A stretch of 64,000 bases of DNA from Eleginops maclovinus (Eukaryota; Chordata; Actinopteri; Perciformes; Eleginopidae): the NCBI RefSeq assembly GCF_036324505.1, contig NC_086349.1, positions 22,654,247 through 22,718,246 on the forward strand. The letters are read 5' to 3'. The first letter of the stretch is position 1, and every line of letters begins with the position of its first letter. The position numbers and the translations under genes were made by a program. Positions 26,101 through 39,386 of the stretch are shown piece by piece. The notes beneath the pieces were generated by a model. The model did no database searches and was not told the DNA's origin. It worked only from the letters and a program-made list of their open reading frames with translations.

Positions 26101-29100
26101 TAATGGCACATCTTAGCCAATCCGTAACCAGTTAATTGGATAAGCCATGATAACTTGAACAATTCTTACCTTGCTCTGTTGGTCACTCCACAAAAAAATA
26201 CTCATCTTCTTTTTGAGTAACCTTCACCTATAGATGAGTGAGCATCAGAGCAAACAATGATGTCACTGACTTAAGCCTATATTACAGAAATAATCAAAAA
26301 TAACATCAGTCTGATGTAAAAACTGAAATTTGCTGCCTTTTATTAACACCCATATTTTATCCAGACAAAAAAAACAACCTCATTAGCATGACGTACCGCA
26401 TTTAATATCAACTGTAAAAAATCAAAAGCAGCAGGTCTGGTTTTCGTCTCCCTTTTTCTCACTTTGTTAGTTACCTTAATTTAAATTCTAAATCTGCGGT
26501 GTGTCCCCGCGGGCGTCACTTCACGCTGCCTTAACACAAGATAACTAAGAAGCAGGAATTCATTCATTCATCCCCACTGCAATAAGTTTACTTATTTTAC
26601 CCTTGAAGTTATGCAGCGTCCTTGTTCTTTGTGCAACGAAAGGGTGACCTTTAGTTGCACTATGCTCTTTGTGGATAAAAAGCCTAATTACTCATTCTAT
26701 GGTTTGTGTGGATTACTAAGTGAGGAAATGCATTGCATAGCTACATAATAGATTGGCAATGTGCAGTCTGCTGGGAAAAAAAGCTAACAAGTTTTACAAA
26801 ATGCACTATTACGTGTGTGACCCAACTAATTACACTTGTTTACTTGAATACTTGTACTAGGAGAAATGTAATATAACAGGCAATCCTGGCTTGAGAACAT
26901 GTAATGTTTATCTGTTACACAATCACAGGAGAAAATACATTGCAAACGGTTGAACAGAAGGAGAGCAACATTCAACTCTCCCAAATGATGCTGCCAGAAA
27001 CTAGGGGCCATTAGGGGAATTGCATCTGCAGCCTCATCTGTGTGTTTTTTTTTAACCTTTGTGCAATTCAATGATTTGGGAGGCGGGACTTGTGGCTGTT
27101 GCAGATTCTTAGTTACAGTTACATGATTCCAGTTCAGTTGTTTACTCAACTTCCCATAGGTATCAGTTTATGTTTTATGTTAAGCTAAAGTTCAGTACTG
27201 ACTTCTTAGTTGCCTAGCAACATAAAAAAAAGGAAAAGTGCAAGAACAATGTCTGAACGTCTTCAAAGGTCTCACGTTTTCAACCTGCACTTCCCGCTCT
27301 GTCTGATCAGAGCCTGAAAGAGAACATCGTTGTAGGTTTGTCAACAGCAAACATGTATGAATCTCATTTTGTGTTGTATAAGTCTTTCATTATAGCATTA
27401 CCATTTTACATTTGGGCAGAAAAAGAAGTCATTAGAATACCTTGCAGAGACAGAGTCACTGCTGTCTTGAATTGTCTTATAATATTTGTATTAGTCTACA
27501 TGGAATAGGCTTTCCTAATATAAGGTATTTGTATCCTGATAGATTCTGTAATTATCCAACATGACTGACAAGCAGATAAAAACATAAGCAGCAGGTTCCA
27601 GCTCTTTCTCACTGCATCTCTGACTTTGCAATCTTATTTTCATGTCTTGCTGTTAAGCCATCTGCCATCCAGCCTGTGATAGTCATCTAAGGTTAGTTAG
27701 ACATCCACTACCTCATCCTCATCTCTCTGTGTGAATTGTTTAACTCTTCCTTTTTCCTTACCTACCTCTGTTCTCCAGATTACTCTAAATAATACATTAA
27801 GGACACACAACATGTGTAAACATCAAAACAACCCTACCTGCCCCACGCAATCTATACCTCCCACTAAGGCTGAACGTTAGTGCCCCCTATGGCTGTTACA
27901 GAAAAACACTAGCAAGCTCTGTCATTGGCTCTGTGCACGCCCTTCACCTCCTCTACCTCCCTGTTCTTTTACTCATGAGTGCCTGTCAGACTGTTCTCGC
28001 AGAAGACAGAAGGTCTGAGCTACAGCAAGACAGTCATTGCATGAATACCACATCAGCCATATAGGGGAAATGTCCCTTTTTAAGCTGCACTAAATCACTT
28101 CCTGTCATCTTAAAACGCTGGAATTACTTGAGTTATGTCAAACACTTAATTTTCTCGACAAATAAAGATCCTCCTTATATTCCTTCTCAAAGAATATCAA
28201 AGATTTTATGGTATTAACATGAGTTTGCTGAATCCATCTTGCCACTTACACGAAATTGTAAATGCAATAAATTTTGAGTGTGCCTTTCAGAAAACTTGCA
28301 AAAAATGTCTGCACACAAAGTCAAATTGTAGACTGCTAGAAGCCTGATACAGCACAACCTGTTCTGTAATAAGAACTAGAGCAGTGATTCCTGCAAAAAT
28401 ACAACAGTTTGGGAAGATAAACGCTGAGTAATACTGGAGCGGAACATTTTGTATGTTCTTTGTGTCCTTCACAATTATAAAGGAAATTGTTCTATTCTGG
28501 CTTCATTAAATGATTGGATCCGTGAGACTCCTCAAGAAACACAAACACAGAAAATGGCGACAAATTTGAAGATATTGGAAACATTTTTCAGCCTTATTTA
28601 AACGTATGTGTGTAACCTGAGAGGCTGCATGCAACTTTAATACAATCTCAATCAATCTAACAACTAAAGCGTTGACTATTATATTGTACTCCCTGCTTCT
28701 TCTTTGCTTCTTGTTCCAAATAAAAGTTTAAGATGTACATTTAATTAATAGGTTATTCAAAGTCCTCAGAGACCTCGGGGGTTCACAGAAGTCTGAGGGC
28801 AAACACTAAAGTGCCGAGGAGAGTTTGTTTAGATATCATTCATGCGTTCCCAGTAGAAATATAAAATTGTGTTTCAAGACACAATATTTTTAGAGATACC
28901 CATAAGCTTCAACCCAGATTCCCTTGGGTTCACCAAACAAACACAAACAGTGTAATCCATCAAATCCAAATATGAAGGTCAGAAGGTATGTGAATACTAC
29001 AATAAAGTAATTGGTCATGTTTACTAATATTGACTTGTCTGTCTTTGCCATTTGTCCAAGGTCAGTTCTACAAATGCTCACGTCACATGTATAGCCCTCC

Positions 29101-29655
29101 ATGAACAGTAAAGATTTATATAAATACATTATTCATATCTAGGTGGAGTGACAATATACGAGAATCTCCAGGGAATATTTGAGATGAGATTTGAGCTCAG
29201 GTCAGCAGTTGACTTCAGAAGAAGTGTATTTAATGATTCCTCTGTGGTTCCTTTGCAGCCCTTAGACAGCCCCAATAAATAAACAACACCTTAGCCGTAC
29301 ATAACCAATTCCCACTGGAGACTCCATTATTTATTTTGTCATCTCTATCTGGGGATGGTTCACTGAGTATATGTGCTCTTTTCCATCCACTTACGCATGC
29401 TTTAGTCTCCTGTGTTTTACCTATGTGTTCAAATACGTGTTTTGCAGTGTTGCCCATTCGACTGCATGCCGCTCGAACCTCACACAGTTCAGAGGAGTTA
29501 AATGAGTCAGGTAGGTAAGTGCTTTGTGCAGTACACTCTCACCATGCACAGTAAATACCTCTCGAAACGAAACAAGATTTAATTTTGAGAAACAGCTTAT
29601 AAAATAAGAAGTTTAAGCATGTAAACGGCCTTCACTTTTTGAACATTAAAACATA
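23121..29655. other. Intergenic, no gene recognised
   Basis: AT-rich sequence with no repeat family, exon or RNA gene that I can support. Frames are all short and lack motifs. Confidence 0.5.
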
Positions 29656-29660
29656 TAGAT

Positions 29661-29980
29661 AGAATCGGAGGATGAAGCCCTCTTTATTAGTCACATACAT
29701 GCACACAGCAGAGCACACACAGTGAAATGTGTCCTCTGCATTTAACCCATCCTAGTGCTAGGAGCAGTGGGCAGCTATCGTGCAGCGCCTGGGGAGCAAT
29801 GAGAGGGGGGATTGGAGGTGTCCGGTGCCTTGCTCAAGGGCACCACAGCAGGGCCTAGGAGGTGAACTGGGACCTCTCCAAGTAGCAGTCCACTTTCCAT
29901 ATTTCAAGTCTGTTCGGGGTCTTGAACCGGCGACCCTACGATTCCCAGACCAAGCCCCTACTGACTGGGCCACTGCCGGA
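29661..29980 (-). mobile_element. tRNA-derived SINE
   Basis: On the minus strand the element starts at about 29980 with GTGGCCCAGTCAGTAGGGGC, a box-A-like promoter. Box B follows as GGTTCAAGACC (29928-29918). The body runs through the CTTGAGCAAGGCAC and GGGTTAAATGCAGAGGACAC blocks familiar from fish SINEs and ends in a GTGACTAATAAAG tail near 29690-29661. The order, spacing and conserved body support a tRNA-headed SINE of about 320 bp. The tRNA-like part is degraded and is not a functional tRNA gene. The exact family name is not certain. Confidence 0.7.
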
Positions 29981-30659
29981 CCACATATAAACATGTCACA
30001 GTAAAGGCACAAAATACACACCTCTGCATTCCATAAAAGGATTGCTGATCACTTGTAAATATATGTTCAAGTCTTACAGGGCCTTGGCATATGATCGCAT
30101 AGGTAACAAGTAATATTTGAGTTATAAAACATGAGGGTGAAAAAAATGAAAGGTGGGAGAATGCAGCATGTGAAAGGGTAACCTGAAAACTTTAAGCCCA
30201 GACAAGACCAGATAGATTTTCAAATGATACAGTATGTGATCCCGCGCTTCTTGCCTGATCTTGCAACAGATGCAAAAAAACAGCTGCAAAAAAACTGTCC
30301 CTTTCAGATTTATATATTTTAGATTACAAGTCCTTTCTTTATTTATCTGGTCTTATACCACAACCTTGCATTACAGTACAGTCATAGAGATCATGCAAAT
30401 ATACATTCTGTCTGACAGTTTCAAGCATGTGTGTCATGTTTCGGTCTCCAGCAAAAGATCAGAAGTTTGTTAATCTAGCAGTACATCACAGGACCAGACT
30501 GCAAGCTGCTGCACACTGTATGCTGTTTACATGCTAATTACTGTGCTCAAAACGTCTATTCATTTTTTAATACCCCCGGAACATCCCCTTTTTTCTCTGG
30601 ACATTTAGATAATGTTAACAAATGGAATGACAGTAGTTAGTACTCTAATCATGAGTGCA

Positions 30660-31357
30660 TGTCTTCCTCTTTAGATGTTTAACAGCAGGTTCTGCTCCTT
30701 CAGAAACACAATACAAACGCCCACGAACACACACATGGAAATGCCTGTTGGTGGTGCAAAAGAATTTCGGGAGCTATGCACGTACACAGAAAGAGCAGAT
30801 CCCGATGCTCATACAAGAAGATGGGTTACAAGTACGGAGATTGAGAAGGGAGAGAGGAAGAAGGGGGGAGTTGTTGAGAAAGCCCTCATCGATCTGTCGA
30901 GTGAGAGAGAGCGAGAGAGGGAGAGAGAGAGAGAGAGAGGAATGGAAGAAAGCGCAGCGCCTGGCTGCATCTTCATCCCAGCAGACCCCTCCTCTTCACA
31001 CACCTCCCCCCCACCTCCCCCACACTCTCCCCTCTCTCTCTCCCCCTCTGTCTCTCTGTCTGCCTGCCAGCTGATGCTGACTGGAGCTATAGGTTTTTTC
31101 TCCCCCTCGTCATTTTAGGGAAAATCTGGACGGACTGACGGAGATTTTGGGATGTTGACACCGGTTACTACTTGGTGTTGACAGCAGGAAGAAACCAGGA
31201 AGAAACTACGAATTTAAAACAGCAAACCAACACCGAAAGAGGAAGCGGACAGAAAGCAGACAGTGCACAGTAACGCAGGACGAAGCACAACAACTTCCAG
31301 CGGTTGTGTCCCCGGGGTGGTCTGAGGGAAGCTCTAGAGGTGTTTCTACCTGAAAGG
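30660..31357 (+). other. oprl1: Likely promoter and 5' untranslated exon of oprl1
   Basis: A purine-rich block with (GA)n (30902-30940) is followed by a C/T-rich block (about 31000-31060) and then by GC-richer sequence. This ends at CTGAAAG/GTACGA, a good splice donor at 31358. The coding exon at 37307 is preceded by a strong acceptor but no start-proximal promoter features, so an untranslated exon upstream is required, and this is the best candidate. Short upstream ORFs are present: an ATG at 31074 ending at 31118, and MLTPVTTWC at 31152-31181. I see no TATA box, and the transcription start cannot be fixed. The assignment to oprl1 is inferred from order and strand. Confidence 0.5.
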
Positions 31358-34300
31358 TACGAAATATCACAGGCTGCTACAACAATGCAATTTGTACTTA
31401 TATGTGCATGCATGTAGACATAATTGTCTGTCCTGGACCACCACTGTTGGCGCTGCGTGTGAAAACGCGCCTCTGTCCGCCTGCAGTCCGTCACTGTGTT
31501 TATGTTGGGCTGCTTCAGCTGAAAGGTTGCCATAACACACTGTATAGATACTGATGGCGCGTGGTGCAGCGCGTGCATGACGTGCTTGTATTTCAAAGTG
31601 CTGTGTCTGCGCATTCATGGTGCATTTAAGTGTGTTTATAGTTGCTTCATGTTGTGGTACGTTTTAGTGACAGGTTGCATGGCCAAGACATGTGGAAGTG
31701 GTTTGTTGCTAACTAAGTGTGCTAACTTCAAACACCTGCACTGATCAGTGAGTGGTGTATGTGTGCACGTGTGGTGCATTTTGGGGTCTCTATGTTGTGT
31801 CAGGTTTGAAGAGGAGGGTTTGGTTATGCACTTATTTGTAACTCTTTCTCATGTGTCTTTACTGTACTTGTGTGTTTGTCTGAGTTGGGAATGCTCGTGT
31901 TACTACTGACTTTGCAGCAGCTCTGTATGAATATGTTTTATGACAAACTGCAGAAACAAACTTCAGAACATAAGTAAATGCAATTTATTTGAGCAGGTTC
32001 TCAATGAGTCTTGACAATGTCTAAAATGATTTCCCAGTACATGCACACAACTGAGAAGGTGGAGTCTTACAGAACGGTTGACATTCATACATATGACACC
32101 CAGTGGAGTTTTGCTGTCAGGTAAACTTTGAATGTGAGAAACAAAAGTTATACTATAGCCTACCTATGACTCTGTATCAGGGCTTTTTTTTAAAAGTAAA
32201 ACGTATTCCAAGTCCAATACCAGGACCAGTTGCGTCCAGACCAATCCAAAGGAAACAAGACCAAGTCTAGACCGAATCCAGAGCAAATGTATTAAATTAA
32301 CTAATCCCACATAAGAAAGTTGTAGAGACTAATTGCTGAAAAAGATCTTTACAAAAGCGAAATGAACTGATCAGCTAGAGAGACCAGCAAAGATACAAGT
32401 TGTATACTGTATCTGGTCATAGCCTACTTGACACCATGTTATCCTGCTGCTCCTATATGTGCAGAGGCCAGACAAACAGAATAACCACAAATTAAAACTG
32501 AAATTTGCAATGCTACAGAAGCGAGTAAACCCATCAAATCCTAAATAAATTGTGCAGTATTTAAGCAAAAGCTGCCTATACAACAGGCTAGCTAGCAGAC
32601 GTTAGCTATCTATCTAACTAGCTAGCTATCAGCATATGATGGCTTTCATAACTTAAAATATAAATATGATTTAATACGGTTAAACAGAAAGTGCATACCT
32701 GTGTCTTCTCTTCTACCAGTAAGAATTACTATAAAAACCATTTTCAACATGCTTTTTTTTACTCTGACTGGTCACACTCACACAGCCAGCAGCTCCTCAC
32801 AGCACAGAAATGCCCAAATATGTGTTATTGTGGATAAACAAATCACATATTGGGATTATAAACTGTTACTTTTCTTGCCCGGAAAAAAAGTATAAAAACT
32901 TTACAGTTTTTTGAAAAGCTTCAAAACTGTTTATTATACAAGTAAATGTTTATAAGGTCCACAATGCTGTGCAAACCAACAGCACTTCCACTCTGAACGG
33001 AAGCAGTGGCATTTGTTATCAGTGTAGTCAAACAATTTCCTGCAACATAGACAAAAGAAGTGACAAAGATTGGCTTTTTATGTTACCGTGAAGAAGCTGG
33101 AAGGTTGAAAATAAGCAGATACTACATCTTCCACCATAGTTTACCTGAACTGTATGGGCTTATTAACAGCTGTTTGTATAATGTGTTTCCTCTGAGCGGC
33201 TGGTTTTTGAGTCTGCATGTATTCAACTCTAACAATTGTTCTGGTTGATCTGTGGTGTATACAATATATACATTTATATATACATTTATACTTGAAACAA
33301 GGATTCCATACTCATGGTCTTTGCATTTTCACAAGATAATTCATGTATTGTGAACATCCTCATGTTGAGCCATTTTCACATAAACTTTATAATTGGTTTT
33401 AAAAATCCAGCCTCCTCATTCACATGAATGGAGCCAGTCTAGAAAAAAACACAGTGTTGTATCAATAAATCTACCAACTGTATTACCAATAACTGCAATC
33501 ATCTAAAAGATCAGTTTTCTTCAAAACATTTCACACAAAACATCATTTTATGGTTTTCCATACACAGAAAATGGGCTCAATGGTGGCAGAAATGATATTA
33601 TTTAGATTGAATTGATCTGTAGAACATACCAAAACCTGAGAACACACACACATTGGCATCGTCAACAACGTTTTAGAAAATGTTCTGTGTCACTGCAGCC
33701 TTTCTGTACTGCCCAAAAACGTGCAATGGATTAAAATAATGATTTTGACGCATTTTCAGTGTCAACGTCTTCAATTAGAGCAACCACACAGTTACTGCAT
33801 CTTCATCAACATTTGACAAAATATGGCTGTTCAAATATGTGTAAAAGGATAATAGTCAATTTTTTAACTGAATAGGTTTGGTTGTCAATGGTGTGATACT
33901 GTCTAAAATATCGTGCCCAGACCCTTCCCACCTGTTGTAGGGCTGTGTTTGGGTCTAAACCCCTACCAAGTGTCTATATAGTAAAATAAATAACAACTGA
34001 CTGGGCCTACTTTGACAATTTTCTCACTCTTATCTGAATGCAGCATACACAAAAGTTTAACATCACTCCCTTTATATTAATGTTCATGTGCTCATATATC
34101 AACACTTCTCAAAACAACACTGACATACGGCTACTTAAACTTTCCTTCTGCGACACATGACTCAAGACCAAGAACATGGACCTTAATAAGCTCCAGCTTG
34201 AGATCCACTGGTGACACTTGTTGCAGGTTACCCCCGTTTTCCATCACAATAGCAGTTGATGAAAACACCACATGGTACACATGCATCAGAGGGACTGATG

Positions 34301-37280
34301 AATTGATTGGGATAGCACGAATGCCATCTGAGGTTGGAAACAGTGATGAAATACCCCAGTGAATCAGAGTTATTTCTGCTTCATTATGTCATACTGTTGG
34401 ATCCTCATGCAGGAAATCACATTGCCGTAGTGTAAATACCAGTTGCCATGACCTTACATTATTATGTTGTGCTATCCATGCAGTAACCGTAATAAAAATA
34501 TCAGTCTCATTAGTGATATGTAGTCCTCTCACACGTAGTAGTTGGTGGTACGGAGGCCCACCCAGAGTGCCGCTACAGCCGTACATGGACACACACTTCA
34601 TGTTCTAAGTTTAACTGCTTATTCATCAAAGCCTAGGCAGCCAAATCACACACACTGCTACTTCATCAGAGATTTAGCTCATATACACTGAGTCTTAAAT
34701 GTAGACAATTGATTATAGAGGAAAGAGGAGTGGAAACAAGATCTCAACAGAGATTAATGGAGAGATGGAAGGGTTGAACGGATGAGATGGGAAAACATTA
34801 TATTTTCTGGTGCCCATACAGTATACGTGTATTCCCTGCTGTAATTCTGCTGTGCTATTCAGAAGCACAGCAGAATTACTTTGCTGTTTTGATTTGATGA
34901 ATATTCATGATCAGGCAGAGAGAGGGAGGGAGCCTTGTTCATGTCAGCATATTGAGGTGTTGCTGCTGCGGCTTGCATGAAGAGGTGTTGCTGAGAAAGA
35001 GTGTGTTGCTTTTGTAGCCAAAGGCTGATCCTAGATTATGTCTGAGCTCAGTCTCTGTGCAAATACAATCAATATCAGCTACTTGTATGCTTGAGCTTAT
35101 ACTTCAAAAGACCATCAAAAGCGCATAATAGTAAATGAAGGTTAGGCAGTAGACCGGAGACTAGGCTTAGCATCCTCTTCACTAAGTCAAAGTACAGCCT
35201 CTGTGTTACCACTCACACCATGCCAATCCACTTGTTGATCTTACTTATACTCATGAACAACAACTCAAAATGTTTTTACTCCTTTATATGGGAGATTAAC
35301 ACTGTCAACCCTACCGTGCAGTGAAAACTGACTTGCATACTAATGTTGCAGACCTCAATAATGCGGCCAACATCCTAGATTTGTTTAGCAATTCAAATAG
35401 ATCTGGTGTTTTGTTCAACAGAGTCTGAAATGAATGTTGTTTCTCATCACTGTTGCAGCTCAATGAGTATTTGTTCCCGTCCGCTATGTCTGCCTTTTCC
35501 GAAATCTTTGTTAAACACGTATGAAATATATCATGTAACCTCAAACCCAGACTATTTAATTTACCTTTTGGTATCCCCTACTTGCCATTGACGGATGTTG
35601 ACTTTGTCAGAGAAGCACTCTGACAAGTCCAATAAGTTGGAATATGTTATTTAATTATATTTACAATATGTGTATAAGCATCAGAGGCGGCAGTAAAAAA
35701 TCCCTTTTAGACAAAAAGATGTTAAGTCTGTCTTCATTTAGCCAAGAATACAAACAGATCAAGGTAATGCTTCTTAATGGCCAGACAACAAAAGGCTAAG
35801 GGACAGCTTTGCGTTTCTTAGATGTTATTAATTAGATGATAAAAGGTAAACGTAATAAGATATACATAAAACAATAGGAAACATTTACGCAGCGAACTCC
35901 TTTAAATGCAGAAACTGTTTTGGTTGGTGGTTGAAAATGTAAATCTTTATCTCGGCTGTAGAATTGTTGCTGAGGGAAAGTAAAAGCCCACTGCATTTGC
36001 TCTCTTTTTCTTTTCACTGCATTAACACACATACATATTCATGTAATCTCTCTCCCTCCCATTCTTCCCCTGAGCCCCACACATCTTGGCATTAATGTAT
36101 TCCTCACGTGGTATAGCATTAATAGTACATTTGAAGTCAAATCTTTCCCTCTTTATTTCCTATTGTACTAGTTTTTTTTTTGTTTCCTTCATCCCTCAAA
36201 TCTTTTTTACTTTCCCCTGATCGACATCTACTCACCCTTTCGTTCTGCTTTCCCTATATTGCATTCCTTTTCAAGCTTCTCCATTCTTACTTTATTGTCT
36301 TTTGAACTTCATCTTGCTCGGCTTTTCTTCATCTTCTATCTTCTAAGTCCTTTTCATATTTTTACCTCTCCCTCTTTTCTTCCGCTTAAAGCAACCTTTG
36401 TGTAAATTTGAAAAAAGTCGGAAGCAGTGTGACCTTGTAATACTGTTTAGTGCAGGGTCGTGAAGGTTGACTTGTGTGCACAAAATGTGACTCTGACATC
36501 AAAAATCAGGATAAGAACCATGTGCCTGCAATCATTGTAGCTTCTCTAAACCATGGAAATGATCTGACCTCAACCAATTAGACTTAACCTTAATTTTGCA
36601 GAAGAGTTCTTGTGGTAACTCATAGAGCTTCTGCCTTTTACAAAGTGGCTACATTTGACCTAAAACATTTAGTTTTACATCCAGAAAAAGAAGTAATTAA
36701 TGGCTCGGCATATGCTGCTTTATTGTTTTAATTATGTGTTCAGCATTGCTCATTAGTTCCCTTCATTCTATATCATTAAAGAGAGCAGTACCAACAACCT
36801 GGTCTATAATGCCGAACAGTGATGATAGTGTTCAGGACAAGAATCTTTACTTGAAAGGATTAGAATTAAGTGTTTCATTTAGTGGTAGGAGTACTCATTT
36901 TGCATGCATATTAAATAAAGTTAAAACAAACACGTGTACTATAAATAAACCTTTTCCCAAGTTCTTATGAATTCTATTTAACATTTTTCCTTCACTTCAA
37001 GACGTTTTCTTTCGAGGTCAAGCAAAAAAGAGGTGAGGCCATGACAACATCATATTTATGACTATGAGACTGCAGCATTGTTCAAAACTGTGCAATGTGG
37101 GAAGTTGAACCACTTTAGATTAGCCAAAACAAGATTTGATGGTCTGTTGAGTTGTTCATTGAATTTACCTTCAAATGTTTGTTCAAATCATCAAACTAAC
37201 TGACAGTCAGTATGGCATTATTGTTGACAGTAGCTTGATGATGACATTATGTGTGACACCCATCTTCTTCTTTCCATCAG
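31358..37280 (+). other. oprl1: Probable oprl1 5' UTR intron
   Basis: Bounded by GTACGA at 31358 and CTTCTTCTTTCCATCAG ending at 37280. It contains no other exon-like signal, one perfect hairpin at 34841-34879, and a C/T-rich stretch at about 36150-36390. Its identity as an intron depends on the exon at 31.36 kb being correct. Confidence 0.45.
34841..34879. other. Perfect 16-bp inverted repeat, 7-nt loop
   Basis: GTAATTCTGCTGTGCT at 34841-34856 is followed by ATTCAGA and its exact reverse complement at 34864-34879. There are no flanking duplications. It resembles the hairpin at 11266 in having abrupt ends and no mismatches. Confidence 0.9.
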
Positions 37281-37306
37281 GTGAAGTAAAGCCCCTCGCT
37301 CTGGAG

Positions 37307-37515
37307 ATGGAGTACCCGGACGACTACCTCCTGTTGTCCCAGCTGGGTCACTTCCAATTCAACGACTCGCACTTCCAGAACAACTTCAGCGGTATCTACA
37401 ACGAAACCGACGCGCTACTGCCAACCGGGGTCAAGGTCACCATCGTGGTCGTCTACATGATTGTCTGTGTCATCGGCCTGGTGGGAAACTTCCTGGTCAT
37501 GTATGTCATCATAAG
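37307..37515 (+). CDS. oprl1: Nociceptin/opioid-like receptor, first coding exon (partial)
   Basis: The exon encodes 69 codons plus two bases. Residues 1-40 are an extracellular tail with three N-glycosylation sequons (N19-D-S, N26-F-S, N32-E-T). Residues 42-68 form TM1, VKVTIVVVYMIVCV then IGLVGNFLVMYVII, with the class A GPCR Gly-Asn pair (N61 = position 1.50). The KVTIV...VCV..L.GN pattern fits the nociceptin receptor better than mu, delta or kappa. The acceptor TTTCCATCAG ends at 37280, leaving 26 nt of 5' UTR. The ATG at 37307 is the first Met of the conserved tail; the open frame upstream to 37175 is intronic. The donor AG/GTATGA at 37516 splits the Arg codon, the opioid-family position just before TKMKTATN. 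Receptors of this type couple to Gi/o at the neuronal plasma membrane. TM2-TM7 exons are not in the window. Confidence 0.85.
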
Positions 37516-38179
37516 GTATGAAAACCATATGTTTGTTCAGGTAAATAATACACAAAATGGAACCTTTCTGAATTAAATCATCAGTTATTGGAGAACGACC
37601 GAGGCAGACTGACACTACCCTCGAGAGAACTCTTGAAATAAGTTAACCTGATATTGTTTAAAGCATTTAAGTTACACAAAGGACTGAATACCATATATTT
37701 TACAGTACGCCTTGACTACAATTGTGTTCCACTGTTGTAGAAGATTTGTGTTTGGTCCTTATGGTCTCCACAAACAAGTCTCTACAGTCTAGTGACTTCA
37801 TATAGGAGTCAGAATTGATGATATGACCGCTGTTGCTATAACAATCCACAGGGAAAGGACAAAATACTTAAAATGAAAGTCTGTCAGATTGATTCAGTTG
37901 TTTTAATATGTTGAGAGAATGTTATTCAAGTAACAGCTGGGTGTTGAAGCAGCTGCTCTGCCTCACTTCATCAGTCTGAGGCTCAGTCCCCGTCACTGCG
38001 GCTACTTCTGAATTATTATACCTCTCCGTAAATGTGTTCAAGGGATTAAAGCAAAAAACATTGATCCAGACCAAACATTGTCCAGTTCAAAGCATGAGAG
38101 CACTACCTTCAAAACGTTTGTGACAAATCAATGTGATATTCCAGGGCACAACAGGAACCGTCAGCAAGTATCTACCTTT

Positions 38180-38880
38180 GTTTCAAGGTTTCAAGATTTC
38201 AAGGTTTCAAGGTTTTATTGGTCATATGCACAGCAGATACAGCGTATATGTTGGCAATGAAAATCTTATGTCGCGTGCTCCTCCAACAACTCAACATACA
38301 TGGTGCAAAAGATAAATAAAATAGTGCAAAACGAGAGAAGAATATTTACAATAACAACAATAAAGATTTGAGGATGTGAAATATATACATATGTGGAATA
38401 CATTGGAGGTATTTAAATACTTTACACTGTTGAATGAGGAGGTTTGGACAGATGTGAGTAGACATTCACAGAGCTCAGGAGTTCAGCAGTCTTATAGCCT
38501 GTGGTATAAAACTGTCCTGAGTCTGGTGGTCTTGGTCCGGATGCTGCGGTACCGTCTGCCAGACGGCAGCAGACAGAACAGATTGTTGCTGGGGTGATGG
38601 GGGTCCTTTAATATCCTACCGGCCTTCTTCCTACACCGCTGGGTGTAGAGGTCCTCCATGGATGGCAGCTCCGTCCTGGTGATGTGCTGAGCAGTTTTCA
38701 CCACCCTCTGTAGAGTCTTACGGTTGAGGGCGGTGCAACTGCCATACCAGGCGGTGATGCAGCCAGTCAGGATACTCTCGATGGTGCACCTATAGAAGTT
38801 GCAGAGTATCCTGGAGTCCATGTTGAACTTCCGCAGCCTGCGGAAAATGACCACATTTATATGGCGCTTTTCCATATAGA
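38180..38880 (-). pseudogene. LINE 3' end with reverse-transcriptase C-terminus
   Basis: Minus-strand frame 38875-38492 encodes FRRLRKFNMDSRILCNFY, IESILTGCITAWYGSC, LQRVVKTAQHITRTELPS, RCRKKAGRILKDPHHP and LLPSGRRYRSIRTKTTRLR. These are the conserved final blocks of fish LINE reverse transcriptases (CR1/L2/Rex-type). A 3' UTR follows to 38214, then the (CCTTGAAA)n tail at 38213-38180. The 127-codon frame is undamaged, so the insertion is fairly young, but the element is strongly 5'-truncated. The tail and adjacent 3' UTR match 3607-3687 closely. It lies in the presumed oprl1 intron in antisense orientation. Confidence 0.8.
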
Positions 38881-39000
38881 AGCCCCCTCTTCACACACAT
38901 TCATACTGCCATACAAGATGATACACTCACACAGATCCACCCAAAAGTTGGCCATGCCATTGGGAGAACCTTGCCCAATAATATGCTGACTTGAGAACAA
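38851..39000. repeat. Possible second repeat end abutting the LINE
   Basis: TTTATATGGCGCTTTTCCAT followed by CTCTTCACACACATTCATAC and GGGAGAACCTTGCCC resembles the 3' end of another dispersed fish repeat that starts TATATAGCGCTTT. The similarity is from memory and the boundaries are approximate. Confidence 0.35.
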
Positions 39001-39258
39001 AATCACCTTGCGATTGGTGGAGTCTACATTGAGTCACAGCAGCCCCACCTACAGTACAGTATGTATGTGTGTTTCCATGTTATTGTTGGGATACTTTTGC
39101 TATTTATTTAGGCCTTTTATTTTTATAGACAGACAGTTAGCAGTGTTAACCAGGACTGACAGCACTCTCCTTGGTTGTGGTTTACGTTCTGGAGAATAGT
39201 GACGGTCTAATGGAAATGTTGTCAGAATTCTCAATAAAAAGTTGATAGATGGACAGAT

Positions 39259-39386
<128 letters not shown>

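Noticed and set aside
29918..29980. tRNA-like A and B boxes
   Set aside because: They form the head of a SINE; the cloverleaf is degraded and continues into the SINE body, so this is not a tRNA gene.
30655..31118. Overlapping 139- and 147-codon frames
   Set aside because: They run through a GA/CT-rich leader with low-complexity Arg-Glu and Pro-Ser-Leu stretches, better explained as promoter/5' UTR sequence.
37175..37306. Upstream extension of the oprl1 frame by 44 codons
   Set aside because: It crosses a strong splice acceptor (TTTCCATCAG at 37280); the sequence before it is intron and the Met at 37307 fits the family N-terminus.
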